Of a stretch of 64,000 nucleotides of DNA, positions 28,325 to 38,043 are shown piece after piece (position 1 is the first letter of the stretch; each line of letters opens with the position of its first letter). Made by a program: the position numbers and the translations under genes. The notes under the pieces were generated by a model. It did no database searches, was not told the origin of the DNA, and saw only the letters and a program-made list of their open reading frames with translations. This DNA comes from an uncultured Lachnospiraceae bacterium (GTDB taxonomy: Bacteria; Bacillota; Clostridia; Lachnospirales; Lachnospiraceae): positions 350 to 64,349 of the forward strand of contig CAJTOO010000007.1 in NCBI GenBank assembly GCA_910577735.1, in the 5' to 3' direction.

Positions 28325-29668
28325 TCATGCTTCAATATATTGGATAAATCTCCTGCATTTATCCGGGTTTAAAACAAAAGTGTCCAAACTATAAAATTTT
28401 TCTTTCTTAACAATATCTGCCCCCAATATGATAAACTCTACATTCACCATATTTGCAATGTTAGAAAAGAAATAGGAATCATTGGCGCTCGGAATAATAA
28501 TACCGACTTTTGCGCCTTCATGACAAAATGCCATGTTCGTAAATGCCGCTCCCGTTGCACCTACAATAACATCCGCATCATGAAATACTGCAACTTCTTC
28601 TTCAAAAGACCAGTCTTCAGGAAAAACAATCTGGAAACCATGCTCTGCAAATATCTTTTCGATCTCACCTGCGTTCATCAATCGTTGATTCCCACATTTT
28701 CGTCGTGAAAGATATATTTTATTATATGAACTGTCTCGATGATATCTTTCATCCGATAATATTCTATTTCTGATATTATCAACAATCGAACGGGAAAATA
28801 AATAATCTTTTGCTGTTGTTATTGTACCTGACTTGAAATTAGGCGGCATCCATAAATTTCTGGAAACATATACAAGTTTCTTAACGCGGATTTTAGCATT
28901 CTGCCCAACAAAAATAATTGGATGTTTATAAATATTGACTCGATCAAATAAATCCTTCATTTGTGGAATCTGAAGCGCACCAGCATCAACTAAAACCGGC
29001 ATAGCACGATATTCCTCATACTCATCTATAAATGGCAGCCTGGAAAGAATCTCAAACGTGAAATGGAAATAGTTTTTGCACGCCCACCCAACACAGTTAA
29101 TTGCCTCTTCCACCACAATATCTGTCTTCTTATAAGCCACTTGAAACCACTTTCCTTTTCTATGGCAGCTGACAATGCATCCTCCTTCCACATCATATCT
29201 GCCAATCCCCTTATCCCTATAACACATGTCTGATAATGCTATTCTACCTTTCGACAAAAGATTTGTATCACCATATACATCTATATCTGTAAAAACCGTC
29301 AGATAAATTGGCGGGCTATCAAATATCGTTCTCTGTACCTTGCTTCTTTCTTCAAAGCTCTTTGCCAGAGCAACTTCTATTTTTTCACCCTCATTTAAAA
29401 TTCTATATTCCTGGCTATTTACTTTACAATATTCCAAACCTCCCATGATTGTTTTGAATTCAGTAAAGGCATCCAGATTTAATTCCCTCTGTAAACGACC
29501 AAATTTAATCCTCCCCCTATACCTTGCCACATGATCAAAGAGATATGACCGTAACCAATATCTGCGCCAAATAATATATTCTGGCACCCATTTTACAATC
29601 CTAATAATAAATTTACCGATTCCCTCTTTTTTATAAAATTCAACTCCTGCACGAAAAGCATTTTTCAT
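28325..29668 (-). CDS. Glycosyltransferase family 61 (DUF563)
   Basis: A 447-residue protein whose C-terminal 200 residues carry the GT61 pattern: KIYLSRRKCGNQRLMNAGE, HGFQIVFPEDWSFEEEVAVFHDADVIVGATGAAFTN and a following strand. The N-terminal section has a basic, amphipathic region. A GAGGT precedes the ATG by about ten bases. GT61 enzymes transfer xylose or related sugars in other systems; nothing here identifies the donor. It lies next to the ABC transporter at 29709. Confidence 0.8.
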   Translation of the reverse strand: MKNAFRAGVEFYKKEGIGKFIIRIVKWVPEYIIWRRYWLRSYLFDHVARYRGRIKFGRLQRELNLDAFTEFKTIMGGLEYCKVNSQEYRILNEGEKIEVALAKSFEERSKVQRTIFDSPPIYLTVFTDIDVYGDTNLLSKGRIALSDMCYRDKGIGRYDVEGGCIVSCHRKGKWFQVAYKKTDIVVEEAINCVGWACKNYFHFTFEILSRLPFIDEYEEYRAMPVLVDAGALQIPQMKDLFDRVNIYKHPIIFVGQNAKIRVKKLVYVSRNLWMPPNFKSGTITTAKDYLFSRSIVDNIRNRILSDERYHRDSSYNKIYLSRRKCGNQRLMNAGEIEKIFAEHGFQIVFPEDWSFEEEVAVFHDADVIVGATGAAFTNMAFCHEGAKVGIIIPSANDSYFFSNIANMVNVEFIILGADIVKKEKFYSLDTFVLNPDKCRRFIQYIEA

Positions 29669-29708
29669 TATATCATCTACCTCTTATTTTACTGGCATCA
29701 CAATAACC

Positions 29709-31502
29709 CTACGCATCTGGAAATATATCTGTCTTTTCCCTTTCCAATGCTTTCCCACCCTTGATTTCGTAGATTCTATCGCAATTTCTAATTGTAGTCA
29801 ATCTGTGCGCTACAATTATCAACGTTTTGATTCCCTGTAAAGCATCAATCGCTTCCATAACAGCAGTTTCTGTCTCTGTGTCAAGCGCCGCTGTGGCCTC
29901 ATCCAGTATCAATATATCAGGATTTCCATATAATGCTCTTGCGATGGCGATACGCTGCTTCTGACCCCCGGAAAATTGTACACCCCATTCTCCAACCATA
30001 GAATCCAGCTGAATGGGCAGATTTTCGACAAAATCTTTCATCTGTGCCATCTCAAGCGCCGCCCATACTCTATCATCATCGATATCAGCTTCATCAATTC
30101 CAAATGCGATATTTCTTCTGATACTGGAATCTGTCATATAAATCGCCTGAGGTACATATCCCACAATCTGATTCCATCTTCCTCCAAGATCTGCTATATC
30201 TATTCCATCCATTAATATCTGTCCGCTCTTCGGTTTCAATAACGCAAGTACAATATCAGCAAGTGTTGTCTTTCCGGCTCCTGAACTTCCAATAAAGGCT
30301 ACAGACGTTCCCTTTTTAATTGTCATATTGAGGTCACTAAGAACAGTTAAGTCTCTTGACTCATAGGAAAACGTGATATGTGATAATATCAGCTCATTTT
30401 CAAACTTAATATTTCCTTTATCTTTTCCATTTATTAAATTGTAACTACTATCCCTTTTTTCCAAATCTTTTACCAAAGACAGTGTTCCATATGCTGCCGA
30501 TAATGCCGGTGCATTGTAAATAAAAGCATTTACAGAGCTCAAAATACCCCCTAGTGTTGGAAGTATTCTAAATGCTGCCACAGCCAAAATCGCAAGTTGT
30601 TCCAATAATTCCAATGCATTATCTGACACAATAATCTGTATGGCAACTGCTGCCATTAACCCGGCTATACAAATTGCTTCAATTATATTAGCCGGCGCAG
30701 TCTGGCCTAATTGCATTTTGACTCTTGCATTATTAGCCAGCGCCGTGCATTTCGAAAAATGGTTGACAAAATACCCCTGTCGATTTGTAACTAATATTTC
30801 TTTGCTGCCTTGAATCGCCTCTAATGACGCCTGGCTGCACTGATAGCTATACTCTCTTGCCAGCTTTCCATACTTCTGCATTGGTTTTCTAAAAATAAGC
30901 TGTGTCAGAATAAAACAAAACACTACAAGAACCATCAGGAATACTGCCAGTTCTGGGGTCACAGCAATAATCAAAATTGTAATGCACAACATAGTCAATC
31001 CTTTATTAAAAAGACCAAACAAATGACTTATAATCGTATACACACTGGATACATCAGAACTGACACCCCTAATCAATATTGCACTATTATTCTCCACAAA
31101 GAAACTATATCCTTGTTTCATATAAGCTGATAAAATACGGGTGGATAGCTCTCTTTCTATTTTACATGAAAATTTCGTAGAAGCCCACACATAAAATATC
31201 GTATAAATATTTTTCAAAATATAAAACAAAATAATTCCAGTACATATGAATACCACAACTTCATTTATTCCCTGCAGATGAAAGCCATGCACAAATGGCT
31301 GTACATACCACTTCTCTGTAAGGCTTTCCGGTTCAAGAAATGCATTGAGAAGCGGGACAAGTATAGACACCCCAAGCATCTCAAAAACAGCCGAAATAAT
31401 AGACAGCAAAAAGACCACTACACTGTAACGCTTCTGTTCCCTGGTCAATATAAAATTCAGTTTATGGAACGCATCTTTTACTTTTGCGAGTTCATGCAAC
31501 AT
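29709..31502 (-). CDS. PglK/MsbA-type ABC transporter (fused permease and ATPase), lipid-linked oligosaccharide flippase-like
   Basis: A 597-residue half-transporter. Residues 1-320 hold about six transmembrane helices; the ATPase domain has Walker A GSSGAGKTT, signature FSGGQKQRIAIARAL, and Walker B ILILDEATAALD followed by the switch histidine in IIVAHRLTTI. The general form matches PglK of Campylobacter glycosylation, which flips lipid-linked glycans, and other homodimeric exporters. It has a homologue at 61201-62979 with the same architecture. Confidence 0.85.
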   Translation of the reverse strand: MLHELAKVKDAFHKLNFILTREQKRYSVVVFLLSIISAVFEMLGVSILVPLLNAFLEPESLTEKWYVQPFVHGFHLQGINEVVVFICTGIILFYILKNIYTIFYVWASTKFSCKIERELSTRILSAYMKQGYSFFVENNSAILIRGVSSDVSSVYTIISHLFGLFNKGLTMLCITILIIAVTPELAVFLMVLVVFCFILTQLIFRKPMQKYGKLAREYSYQCSQASLEAIQGSKEILVTNRQGYFVNHFSKCTALANNARVKMQLGQTAPANIIEAICIAGLMAAVAIQIIVSDNALELLEQLAILAVAAFRILPTLGGILSSVNAFIYNAPALSAAYGTLSLVKDLEKRDSSYNLINGKDKGNIKFENELILSHITFSYESRDLTVLSDLNMTIKKGTSVAFIGSSGAGKTTLADIVLALLKPKSGQILMDGIDIADLGGRWNQIVGYVPQAIYMTDSSIRRNIAFGIDEADIDDDRVWAALEMAQMKDFVENLPIQLDSMVGEWGVQFSGGQKQRIAIARALYGNPDILILDEATAALDTETETAVMEAIDALQGIKTLIIVAHRLTTIRNCDRIYEIKGGKALEREKTDIFPDA

Positions 31503-31519
31503 ACTGTTTTATTTTCTCC

Positions 31520-33160
31520 TCATTTACCTGCATTAAATTCCTGACCTGTCAACACCATGGTACTCATATCTCCACTTTGCCCTGTCTGCAAATACTCTGT
31601 CATATGATTGCTATCCTTGATATCATACCAGATAAACTTTCTCTCCCTTTGACTGGGCAGTGCGTCAAATACGTTTCCTCCTCCGCTTCCATCAAGCAGA
31701 TTGATATAGGCATCCTGCATGTCCGCAAAGGAAACTGGTTTGTTATTTACCTGAAACTCGTGTTTTTCGCCAATTCCTTTAATCAGTAAGGCAGGATGCT
31801 GGTTCATATTATTCTGTTCATAATACTCCCCCTGACCATGGTCACCTAAAATAATGATCACAGAATTATCATACATCCCATTCTCTTTCAGCTTCTCCAG
31901 ATAAGAATCCGCCATTGTAACACATAACGCTATACTCTGTGGAAAAGTACCTCCCTCCGGCATATAATTCAAATCCCCATCATATAAATACGGCGGATGC
32001 GCACCCCACAGATGATAAAACTTAAAGTTTTTATCTTCCCGATACTGCATTGGCTGTTCTGCAACTGCCTGATAAAAATCCATGTTATTATCCATATGGA
32101 AAGGTTCCCGGCCTTCCTCTGCCACTTTCAGCCGCTCGAATGCACCAGGATTAACATAGCTGAATCTCTTTAAATCATGAGGCGCATACTTTGTACCGAC
32201 AAGTAAAATCTGCCATCTGGCAAACGCTGTATAGGAGGACACTTTTTTCGTATACATACCAACATTTTCAAAGCGATGTCTGGTCTGTTCATTAAAGCCG
32301 TCAAAGTCAGGGGTATAAAGATCAATTGCATATCCCTGCTGTTCCAATTCCTCAAAAAAGGGAGATGTTGTCAGCACTTTTTCAAAATATTCTTCGTTGG
32401 TCGTCCCATTTTCAAACCACATCCCCGACAAAAGAAATGGAATATTATATTTCGTATGCGGGTATGCGCTCACAGTATTATCGTAGTAGGTAAAATCCTC
32501 AAAGACTGATTCCATCTCCTCATTTCCCACGACCACATCTGAAAAGGCTCCGCCATCCAATGTATCCATCAGCAGAATAATAAAATTCTGATCCGATGAC
32601 ATGGTGAACTCATAATCTGTCGTGACACATATATTCTCTTTGCTCTTCAACCCATCATTGGCCATACATAAAGTTGTCAATGTTACTGCAAACATAAGAA
32701 GCATGCAGATACTGACCACCCGTATCAGGACATAGGTTCTTTTCATGGTCAAAAATCTGACCAGAATCGCTACAAGCAGCACCACTGCAATCCACAATAC
32801 AATCGACTGGATTCTTCCCTTTGTATATAAACTCCAATCAACCCGGTTTCCATCCAATACAGGCAGATATTTAATCAGATAATTTCCCTGCACATAAGAG
32901 CACACAAACACCACAAACAGAAAGAGTACTGCTGCCTGATACAACCTCATACTGCATCTGTATAACAGGTAAAATCCACCCATACAGACTGCTGTAAAAA
33001 CTGCAAATACACACAACATGATTGGTAGCAAAACCCATAAATCATACCAGAACTCTTCTGTATTGGTCAGATATAATTCAACAGGCGCATATAGAAAAAA
33101 CATAAAACAAACTGCAACCGACAACGTGAATGCTGATTTCAGTACTCCTTTATCTTCCAT
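31520..33160 (-). CDS. Sulfatase-fold membrane enzyme (LTA synthase/phosphoethanolamine-transferase-like)
   Basis: A 546-residue protein with about five N-terminal transmembrane helices and an extracellular sulfatase-family domain from about residue 185. FIILLMDTLDGGAF carries the metal-binding Asp and the catalytic Thr in a TxD-like position, FYHLWGAHPPY and VIIILGDHGQGE carry metal and phosphate ligands. The domain layout resembles LtaS and phosphoethanolamine transferases, so it may add glycerol phosphate or another phosphoryl group to the glycan outside the cell. Start at 33160 has GAGG 7 bases upstream. Confidence 0.8.
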   Translation of the reverse strand: MEDKGVLKSAFTLSVAVCFMFFLYAPVELYLTNTEEFWYDLWVLLPIMLCVFAVFTAVCMGGFYLLYRCSMRLYQAAVLFLFVVFVCSYVQGNYLIKYLPVLDGNRVDWSLYTKGRIQSIVLWIAVVLLVAILVRFLTMKRTYVLIRVVSICMLLMFAVTLTTLCMANDGLKSKENICVTTDYEFTMSSDQNFIILLMDTLDGGAFSDVVVGNEEMESVFEDFTYYDNTVSAYPHTKYNIPFLLSGMWFENGTTNEEYFEKVLTTSPFFEELEQQGYAIDLYTPDFDGFNEQTRHRFENVGMYTKKVSSYTAFARWQILLVGTKYAPHDLKRFSYVNPGAFERLKVAEEGREPFHMDNNMDFYQAVAEQPMQYREDKNFKFYHLWGAHPPYLYDGDLNYMPEGGTFPQSIALCVTMADSYLEKLKENGMYDNSVIIILGDHGQGEYYEQNNMNQHPALLIKGIGEKHEFQVNNKPVSFADMQDAYINLLDGSGGGNVFDALPSQRERKFIWYDIKDSNHMTEYLQTGQSGDMSTMVLTGQEFNAGK

Positions 33161-33204
33161 GGTGCTTCCTCTTTTCACTCTGTCTTCCATGCACATCCCT
33201 GTAA

Positions 33205-33609
33205 TCATGCATTCGTATTAACATATTCCAGAAATTCCTCATAATCCCTGATATAATCACTCTCATCATAATAGTCAGAAGCAAGCACCATCAGAACTGC
33301 ATCCGGCGTAAAATCATACATTTCACGCCACACACATGCCTCCACCAAAAGCCCTTCTGTAGACTTATCCAATCGAACTTCCCTGACCTCTGTGCCATCG
33401 TCCAAGGAAATCGTACATGCACCGCATGGACAAAACAGAACCTGCTTCAAACTCTTATGGGCATGCTTCCCCCTGTGCACTCCTTCTATGGTGTCGTACA
33501 TAAAGTATACCCTTTTCACCTCAAAGGGTATATTCTTCTTCTCCTCCAAAGCAATGAGCATTCCTCTCTCATCGCCATGAGGCTGAAACTGAATCATCTT
33601 AACTTCCAT
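33205..33609 (-). CDS. fdtA: dTDP-4-keto-6-deoxyglucose 3,4-ketoisomerase (FdtA/QdtA family)
   Basis: A 134-residue cupin of the WxcM-like family. The core motif GVHRGKHAHKSLKQVLFC, with the catalytic and metal-site-type histidines, and the tail YYDESDYIRDYEEFL are characteristic. It isomerises dTDP-4-keto-6-deoxy-glucose to the 3-keto sugar, which the aminotransferase coded just upstream then converts to dTDP-3-amino-3,6-dideoxy-galactose (Fuc3N) or the glucose epimer (Qui3N). A TTG six bases earlier is another possible start. Galacto versus gluco outcome cannot be told. Confidence 0.82.
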   Translation of the reverse strand: MEVKMIQFQPHGDERGMLIALEEKKNIPFEVKRVYFMYDTIEGVHRGKHAHKSLKQVLFCPCGACTISLDDGTEVREVRLDKSTEGLLVEACVWREMYDFTPDAVLMVLASDYYDESDYIRDYEEFLEYVNTNA

Positions 33610-33677
33610 AATCAATTATGCCTTTCTCTCATTCCAGCCGTTCCGCAGACAGCATGCGCTTCCTTAATCCGCCTCTT

Positions 33678-34775
33678 CTATTGCCAGTCATTCAATGCCT
33701 GAATGACATAATCAACCTCATCCTTCATGCCATAATACATGGGCAGACTAAGCTGTGTGTCGCTGATTTCCTCACAGACTGGCAGACTTCCACGGGCAAT
33801 GCCCAGCTCCTGATATGCCTGCTGGTTGTGCATGGCAATCGGATAATGAATATTGGTATGGATATCCTTTTCCTCCAAATATTTCGCAAGTTCATCCCGT
33901 TTGGATGTTCTGACTGCAAAAATATGCCATACCGGCGTATATAAATCCCAATCCACATGAGGCAGAGTCAGTCTGGGATTTCTTATTCCTTCCAGATATC
34001 TTCGGGCAGTATTTCTTCTGTCCTCATTTACCTTATCCAATATCGGCAATTTCGCCCGCAGGAATGCGGCCTGTAACTCATCGAGTCTGGTATTATATCC
34101 CTGATAAATATGATGATACTTATAATCCGACCCATAGTTGGAGAGGGCGCGTATTTTCTCTGCCATTTCATCATCATCCGTCGTCACACATCCGGCGTCA
34201 CCCAGTGCTCCCAGGTTTTTACCCGGATAGAAACTGAATCCGGCAGCATCTGCCAATCCTCCGACTCTCTTACCCTTGTACAAAGCCCCATGTGCCTGTG
34301 CAGCATCCTCAAATACTCTCAGACGATGTCTCCGCGCCACTTCCTGCACAGCATCCATATCCGCAGGCTGACCATACAAATGCACCGCTATCACTGCCTT
34401 TGTGCACTCCGTAATTTTCTCTTCAATCTTATCAGCATTCAAATTATAAGTCAATAAATGGGGTTCCACCATCACAGGTCTGGCACCTGTCCTGCTGACC
34501 GCCAGCGCTGTTGCAATAAAGGTATTAGAGGGTATAATCACTTCATCCCCCTCACCAATACCGCAGGCTTTCAGAATCAGGAACAACGCATCCAGACCAT
34601 TGCCGCAGCCAATGCAATGCTTTACGCCGCAATATGCTGCGAACTCTTCCTCAAACTTCTTTCCTTCTTCCCCCTCAATATACCAGCTGTTCTCATATAC
34701 TCTCTCAAAAGCGCTGCGGAGTTCTGTATCTAACTCTTTTTCCAGTGGTTTAAATGTTACAAACGGTACTCTCAT
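33678..34775 (-). CDS. fdtB: dTDP-3-amino-3,6-dideoxyhexose transaminase (FdtB/QdtB family, DegT/DnrJ/EryC1)
   Basis: PLP-dependent sugar aminotransferase of 365 residues. VPFVTFKPLEKEL opens the domain, CIGCGNGLDALFLIL binds the cofactor phosphate, HLYGQPADMDAV and EDAAQAHGA carry the conserved Asp, and FSFYPGKNLGALGDAG carries the Schiff-base lysine. Followed by fdtA, a combination specific for Fuc3N/Qui3N synthesis. No rmlA or rmlB for the dTDP precursor lies in the window. The start at 34775 has GGAGG 6 bases upstream. Confidence 0.85.
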   Translation of the reverse strand: MRVPFVTFKPLEKELDTELRSAFERVYENSWYIEGEEGKKFEEEFAAYCGVKHCIGCGNGLDALFLILKACGIGEGDEVIIPSNTFIATALAVSRTGARPVMVEPHLLTYNLNADKIEEKITECTKAVIAVHLYGQPADMDAVQEVARRHRLRVFEDAAQAHGALYKGKRVGGLADAAGFSFYPGKNLGALGDAGCVTTDDDEMAEKIRALSNYGSDYKYHHIYQGYNTRLDELQAAFLRAKLPILDKVNEDRRNTARRYLEGIRNPRLTLPHVDWDLYTPVWHIFAVRTSKRDELAKYLEEKDIHTNIHYPIAMHNQQAYQELGIARGSLPVCEEISDTQLSLPMYYGMKDEVDYVIQALNDWQ

Positions 34776-34794
34776 CTTCATCCTCCATGCATCT

Positions 34795-35748
34795 TTATCC
34801 CTTTATATAGTAATCTGGATTGTTCCACTGCGGCGGATCCTGTCTGCGGTGAAATTTCAGGTAACACTTATACCAGAATAATGCAACAATATCGTGAAAT
34901 TTCATAATTTTAAGAAACTTTACTATATTAACAAAACTGTCACTCAATCTAATACAATACTCATTGCTCTTTTTCAGAATCAGCGGTTTAAAATTATATT
35001 TATCTCCAAATAACTCCCTCATCAGAAGCAAATCCGTATAATAATCCTGAAATACCTCCAGATAAGAATGTGTGGAATTATAATTGCTTCCATTGTCTGA
35101 CACAATATATCGATAAACATATACACTTTCAGGCAGAATATATTTTCTTCCCTTACTCAAAGTATAGAAATACCATTTAATCTCCTCATTATTTCTGGCA
35201 CCTTTCTTCAGATACGTATTACTTTCCCGATCCTGATAAAAGCTGTTGCGCATCACTCCGTATACCACAAGTCCATTACCTGTCCTCAGATAATCACTCA
35301 GCGTATATTCCATAGGCTGTTTGCCTGCACAATCCTCTCTTGTAGTTCCTTCCTGCACATTCAGAAACCGCAGCCACGCAGAAACACTTTGATATTCTTG
35401 ATTTTCTTCCAAAAAATCCACCATTTTCTGAAGAATGTTCATGTCGCAAAGGTAATCATCTCCAGAAATATTAATCATGTATTTACCTTTCGCCTGCATA
35501 AACAAATCATACAGGTTTGCACACAGTCCAAGGTTATTCTGTCGATTAATAATCTTGGCCCGGTCCTCATATTTGGCAAGAACTTCCTCCGTCCCATCCG
35601 TGGAGCAATCATTTCCAACAATTATTTCATAAGGAAAGTTCATCTGCTGATTCAGAATGCTCTCCATACACTCTTCAATATACCGTTTATGGTTATAGAC
35701 TACAACACAGATACTTAAAATCACCGATCTACTGTCAGTCCCATACAT
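34795..35748 (-). CDS. Glycosyltransferase family 2
   Basis: GT2 of 317 residues with ILSICVVVYNHKRYIEECMESIL at the N-terminus, IIVGNDCSTDGTEE, MINISGDDYL (metal-binding DD) and a C-terminal region with charged residues and no clear membrane helix. GGAGG precedes the ATG by 8 bases. Adds one sugar at the cytoplasmic face; donor unknown, though its place next to fdtB/fdtA makes Fuc3N a candidate. Confidence 0.83.
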   Translation of the reverse strand: MYGTDSRSVILSICVVVYNHKRYIEECMESILNQQMNFPYEIIVGNDCSTDGTEEVLAKYEDRAKIINRQNNLGLCANLYDLFMQAKGKYMINISGDDYLCDMNILQKMVDFLEENQEYQSVSAWLRFLNVQEGTTREDCAGKQPMEYTLSDYLRTGNGLVVYGVMRNSFYQDRESNTYLKKGARNNEEIKWYFYTLSKGRKYILPESVYVYRYIVSDNGSNYNSTHSYLEVFQDYYTDLLLMRELFGDKYNFKPLILKKSNEYCIRLSDSFVNIVKFLKIMKFHDIVALFWYKCYLKFHRRQDPPQWNNPDYYIKG

Positions 35749-35841
35749 TACCTTTACCTCCCCTGCATGTCTGCACTCCGGCAGTACAACACAATATCCT
35801 GTCTCATTTGTAATCCTGGCAAATAGTTCTGATTCTATAAA

Positions 35842-36822
35842 TCAGGCTTCACAACCAGAAAGTTTCTTTGCGAACAGCAAGCCTCTTCTAATATAAGGAA
35901 ATGATATTTCTTCACAAAAATTATTCAATATCATATATCCTTTGGAATTACCAATCTGATAATCCCCTTCTTCTTTAAAAAACCGTCTGATATTTTCTTC
36001 ACTCTCCTGCTTATGATAGCTGCAAACCGCCATCGTTATTTCTTTTACCTGCTTTAGTGTTTTCCTGAAACCCTGTAATGCCTGTTCTTCATATCCTTCA
36101 ATATCCATCTTGACATAAAGTTTTTCATTTTGTATATTCAGCTTATCAAAAAAGGCATCCAAAAAAATATAATTTCCTTCGTTTACATCTGAGATATAAC
36201 TCGACACCAATGTAACTTTATCTTTCCATCGGTCAAATGTCAGCCTCAGAGGCTCATGCCACTCCTGATCTCCCTCAAATAAATATACATGTTTTGCCTG
36301 TTTTACTATACTCAGGCTAAAGTTTCCCTCCGCGACACCGCAGTCAAACACCAGCGCGTTTTCCGGCACCGGATAATCTTTATGCACATAGAGATGCGGG
36401 GACTCTACATCCTGTTCAATCAATAAATTATTGTAGGCATCCTGTATCTGCTCTGTGCTCCATTTTTCCGGGAAATACAGTTTCTCCCTTTGTTCTCCCA
36501 CAGCATGCAGCACATAAGGATATCCATTCGCTTCATCGTGATATACTTTAACATTCTCTGCATGGTATTTGTCGGCAAAGGGATAATTAAACACTTTCAC
36601 TTCGCCCTGTGCCTGTATGTTTCGTAACAGCTCCTGAATTTCCGGATCGCCGCTACCGGAAAATTCCTGCTTCAACTCCCTGTCAATACGATTCCAGCGA
36701 GACTTCTTAATATAATCCCTCAACCATACATGTTTTACATAATGACATGCCTTAAAAACCGCCTCATATATAATAATAAATAGTTTTCCAATGATCGGAA
36801 TATTTTTAATTGTCTGACGCAT
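35842..36822 (-). CDS. FkbM-family SAM-dependent methyltransferase
   Basis: A 326-residue protein. The SAM-binding region reads ALVFDCGVAEGNFSL, followed by HVYLFEGDQ, and the family's hallmark VKMDIEGYEEQAL lies near residue 245. FkbM enzymes O-methylate sugars and related hydroxyls. The N-terminal 100 residues are a helical extension. AAGGAG precedes the start. Confidence 0.82.
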   Translation of the reverse strand: MRQTIKNIPIIGKLFIIIYEAVFKACHYVKHVWLRDYIKKSRWNRIDRELKQEFSGSGDPEIQELLRNIQAQGEVKVFNYPFADKYHAENVKVYHDEANGYPYVLHAVGEQREKLYFPEKWSTEQIQDAYNNLLIEQDVESPHLYVHKDYPVPENALVFDCGVAEGNFSLSIVKQAKHVYLFEGDQEWHEPLRLTFDRWKDKVTLVSSYISDVNEGNYIFLDAFFDKLNIQNEKLYVKMDIEGYEEQALQGFRKTLKQVKEITMAVCSYHKQESEENIRRFFKEEGDYQIGNSKGYMILNNFCEEISFPYIRRGLLFAKKLSGCEA

Positions 36823-36869
36823 TCACTTACTCCTTCTTAAAACGTCCCATCCACTGATACTGTAAATTT

Positions 36870-37970
36870 TCAGTGCCTGACTGCCAGCATACTCACCCAT
36901 CGCACCGCAAACGCCGCACCTGCCGCCACTGCCAATGCTGCCAACGTCACTGCTATCCACACAAGCGGATTCACAGACATACCATCTGATGGCAGCGTCA
37001 TTAGCCAGACTCCCGCCACTGCCATCAGCATCACATAAACCGACAGCGTCATCAATAGCAGATTCCTGTAGGTGATATTCTTCTTCAAACTTTCTGTCTG
37101 CGCAATGCTGTTCCTATAAGTCTTCCATTGCTCCTCAAAATACTCCTTATAGTAGGGGCTTTCTTTCGCATACTGCCACCATTTCGCATACCCCGGCATG
37201 ATATAGACCGGATTCCAGGGCTTTTCTTTATACTGTGTGGAAGAAAAATGCAGCACTTTACATGTTTTTTCACACTCTTTTAGATAGTCATATCCCATAG
37301 CCTCCATGGACTGGCTGTTCTCTTCCACGCACAAATCTGCCGCCGGCAGGAATTTAATCTTATCCTGAAACAAGATACCAAAGGTCAGTTCCTGCTGGGA
37401 ATGTCCAAACTCTTTCACCACATATTGGTCGATACTGAGAATCTGATCCAAGGTAAAATCCCTGCGGATCGCTTTCACATCATACAAAGATACCACAAAG
37501 GTCAGCACATCCCCTCCCAGCCGTTCCATCAAATCACGATGCCCCATAGGTTTATGCTCCGGATCCGGGCACGCCGCATAGAATCCTGTCAAATCCGTAT
37601 TATAAAACTCCCGTAAGGAACCAGTTACCACAGCATCCGACTCCAGGGCCAGAATTCTGTCCACGTCGTCAGGCAGCAGCTCATGAAAAAGCCAGTAGCA
37701 GCCAAGCGTCCCCAAAGGCCAATGGTCAGAGGCTGAGACAATCCTGCCTCTCGCCATATCCTCATCAAAACGGAGGATAACGATATGACCCCCAAAGCTT
37801 TCTGCCAGTTCCCGTTCTATCCGTACATCATCTTCCTCCAGATTCTCGGAGACAAGATATAAATATACTTCTGAATCCGCGTTTTGTTCAAAGAGTGACC
37901 GAATCACAGGGTAGGCATACTTGACGACCCTTTTTGCAGTTGTCAGATAGATATTCATTCTTGGTTTCAT
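36870..37970 (-). CDS. Glycosyltransferase family 8-like with C-terminal membrane anchor
   Basis: A 366-residue protein. The N-terminal domain (NIYLTTAKRVVKYAYPVIRSLFE) and the region WLFHELLPDDVDRILALESDAVVTGSL match GT8 enzymes (LgtC-type), though the usual DxD reads ESD here. VLHFSSTQYKEKPWNP matches the final GT8 motif HFxGxxKPW in a weakened form. The last 65 residues form two transmembrane helices, unusual for GT8 and suggesting membrane anchoring. The altered DxD leaves catalytic activity less certain. Confidence 0.75.
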   Translation of the reverse strand: MKPRMNIYLTTAKRVVKYAYPVIRSLFEQNADSEVYLYLVSENLEEDDVRIERELAESFGGHIVILRFDEDMARGRIVSASDHWPLGTLGCYWLFHELLPDDVDRILALESDAVVTGSLREFYNTDLTGFYAACPDPEHKPMGHRDLMERLGGDVLTFVVSLYDVKAIRRDFTLDQILSIDQYVVKEFGHSQQELTFGILFQDKIKFLPAADLCVEENSQSMEAMGYDYLKECEKTCKVLHFSSTQYKEKPWNPVYIMPGYAKWWQYAKESPYYKEYFEEQWKTYRNSIAQTESLKKNITYRNLLLMTLSVYVMLMAVAGVWLMTLPSDGMSVNPLVWIAVTLAALAVAAGAAFAVRWVSMLAVRH

Positions 37971-38043
37971 ATTTGCAAACCCTGATCCTTTTCACTTACT
38001 GCCTTGTGTGTTACTTGCAACGGTACGCTGTGTCCTGTCTGCA

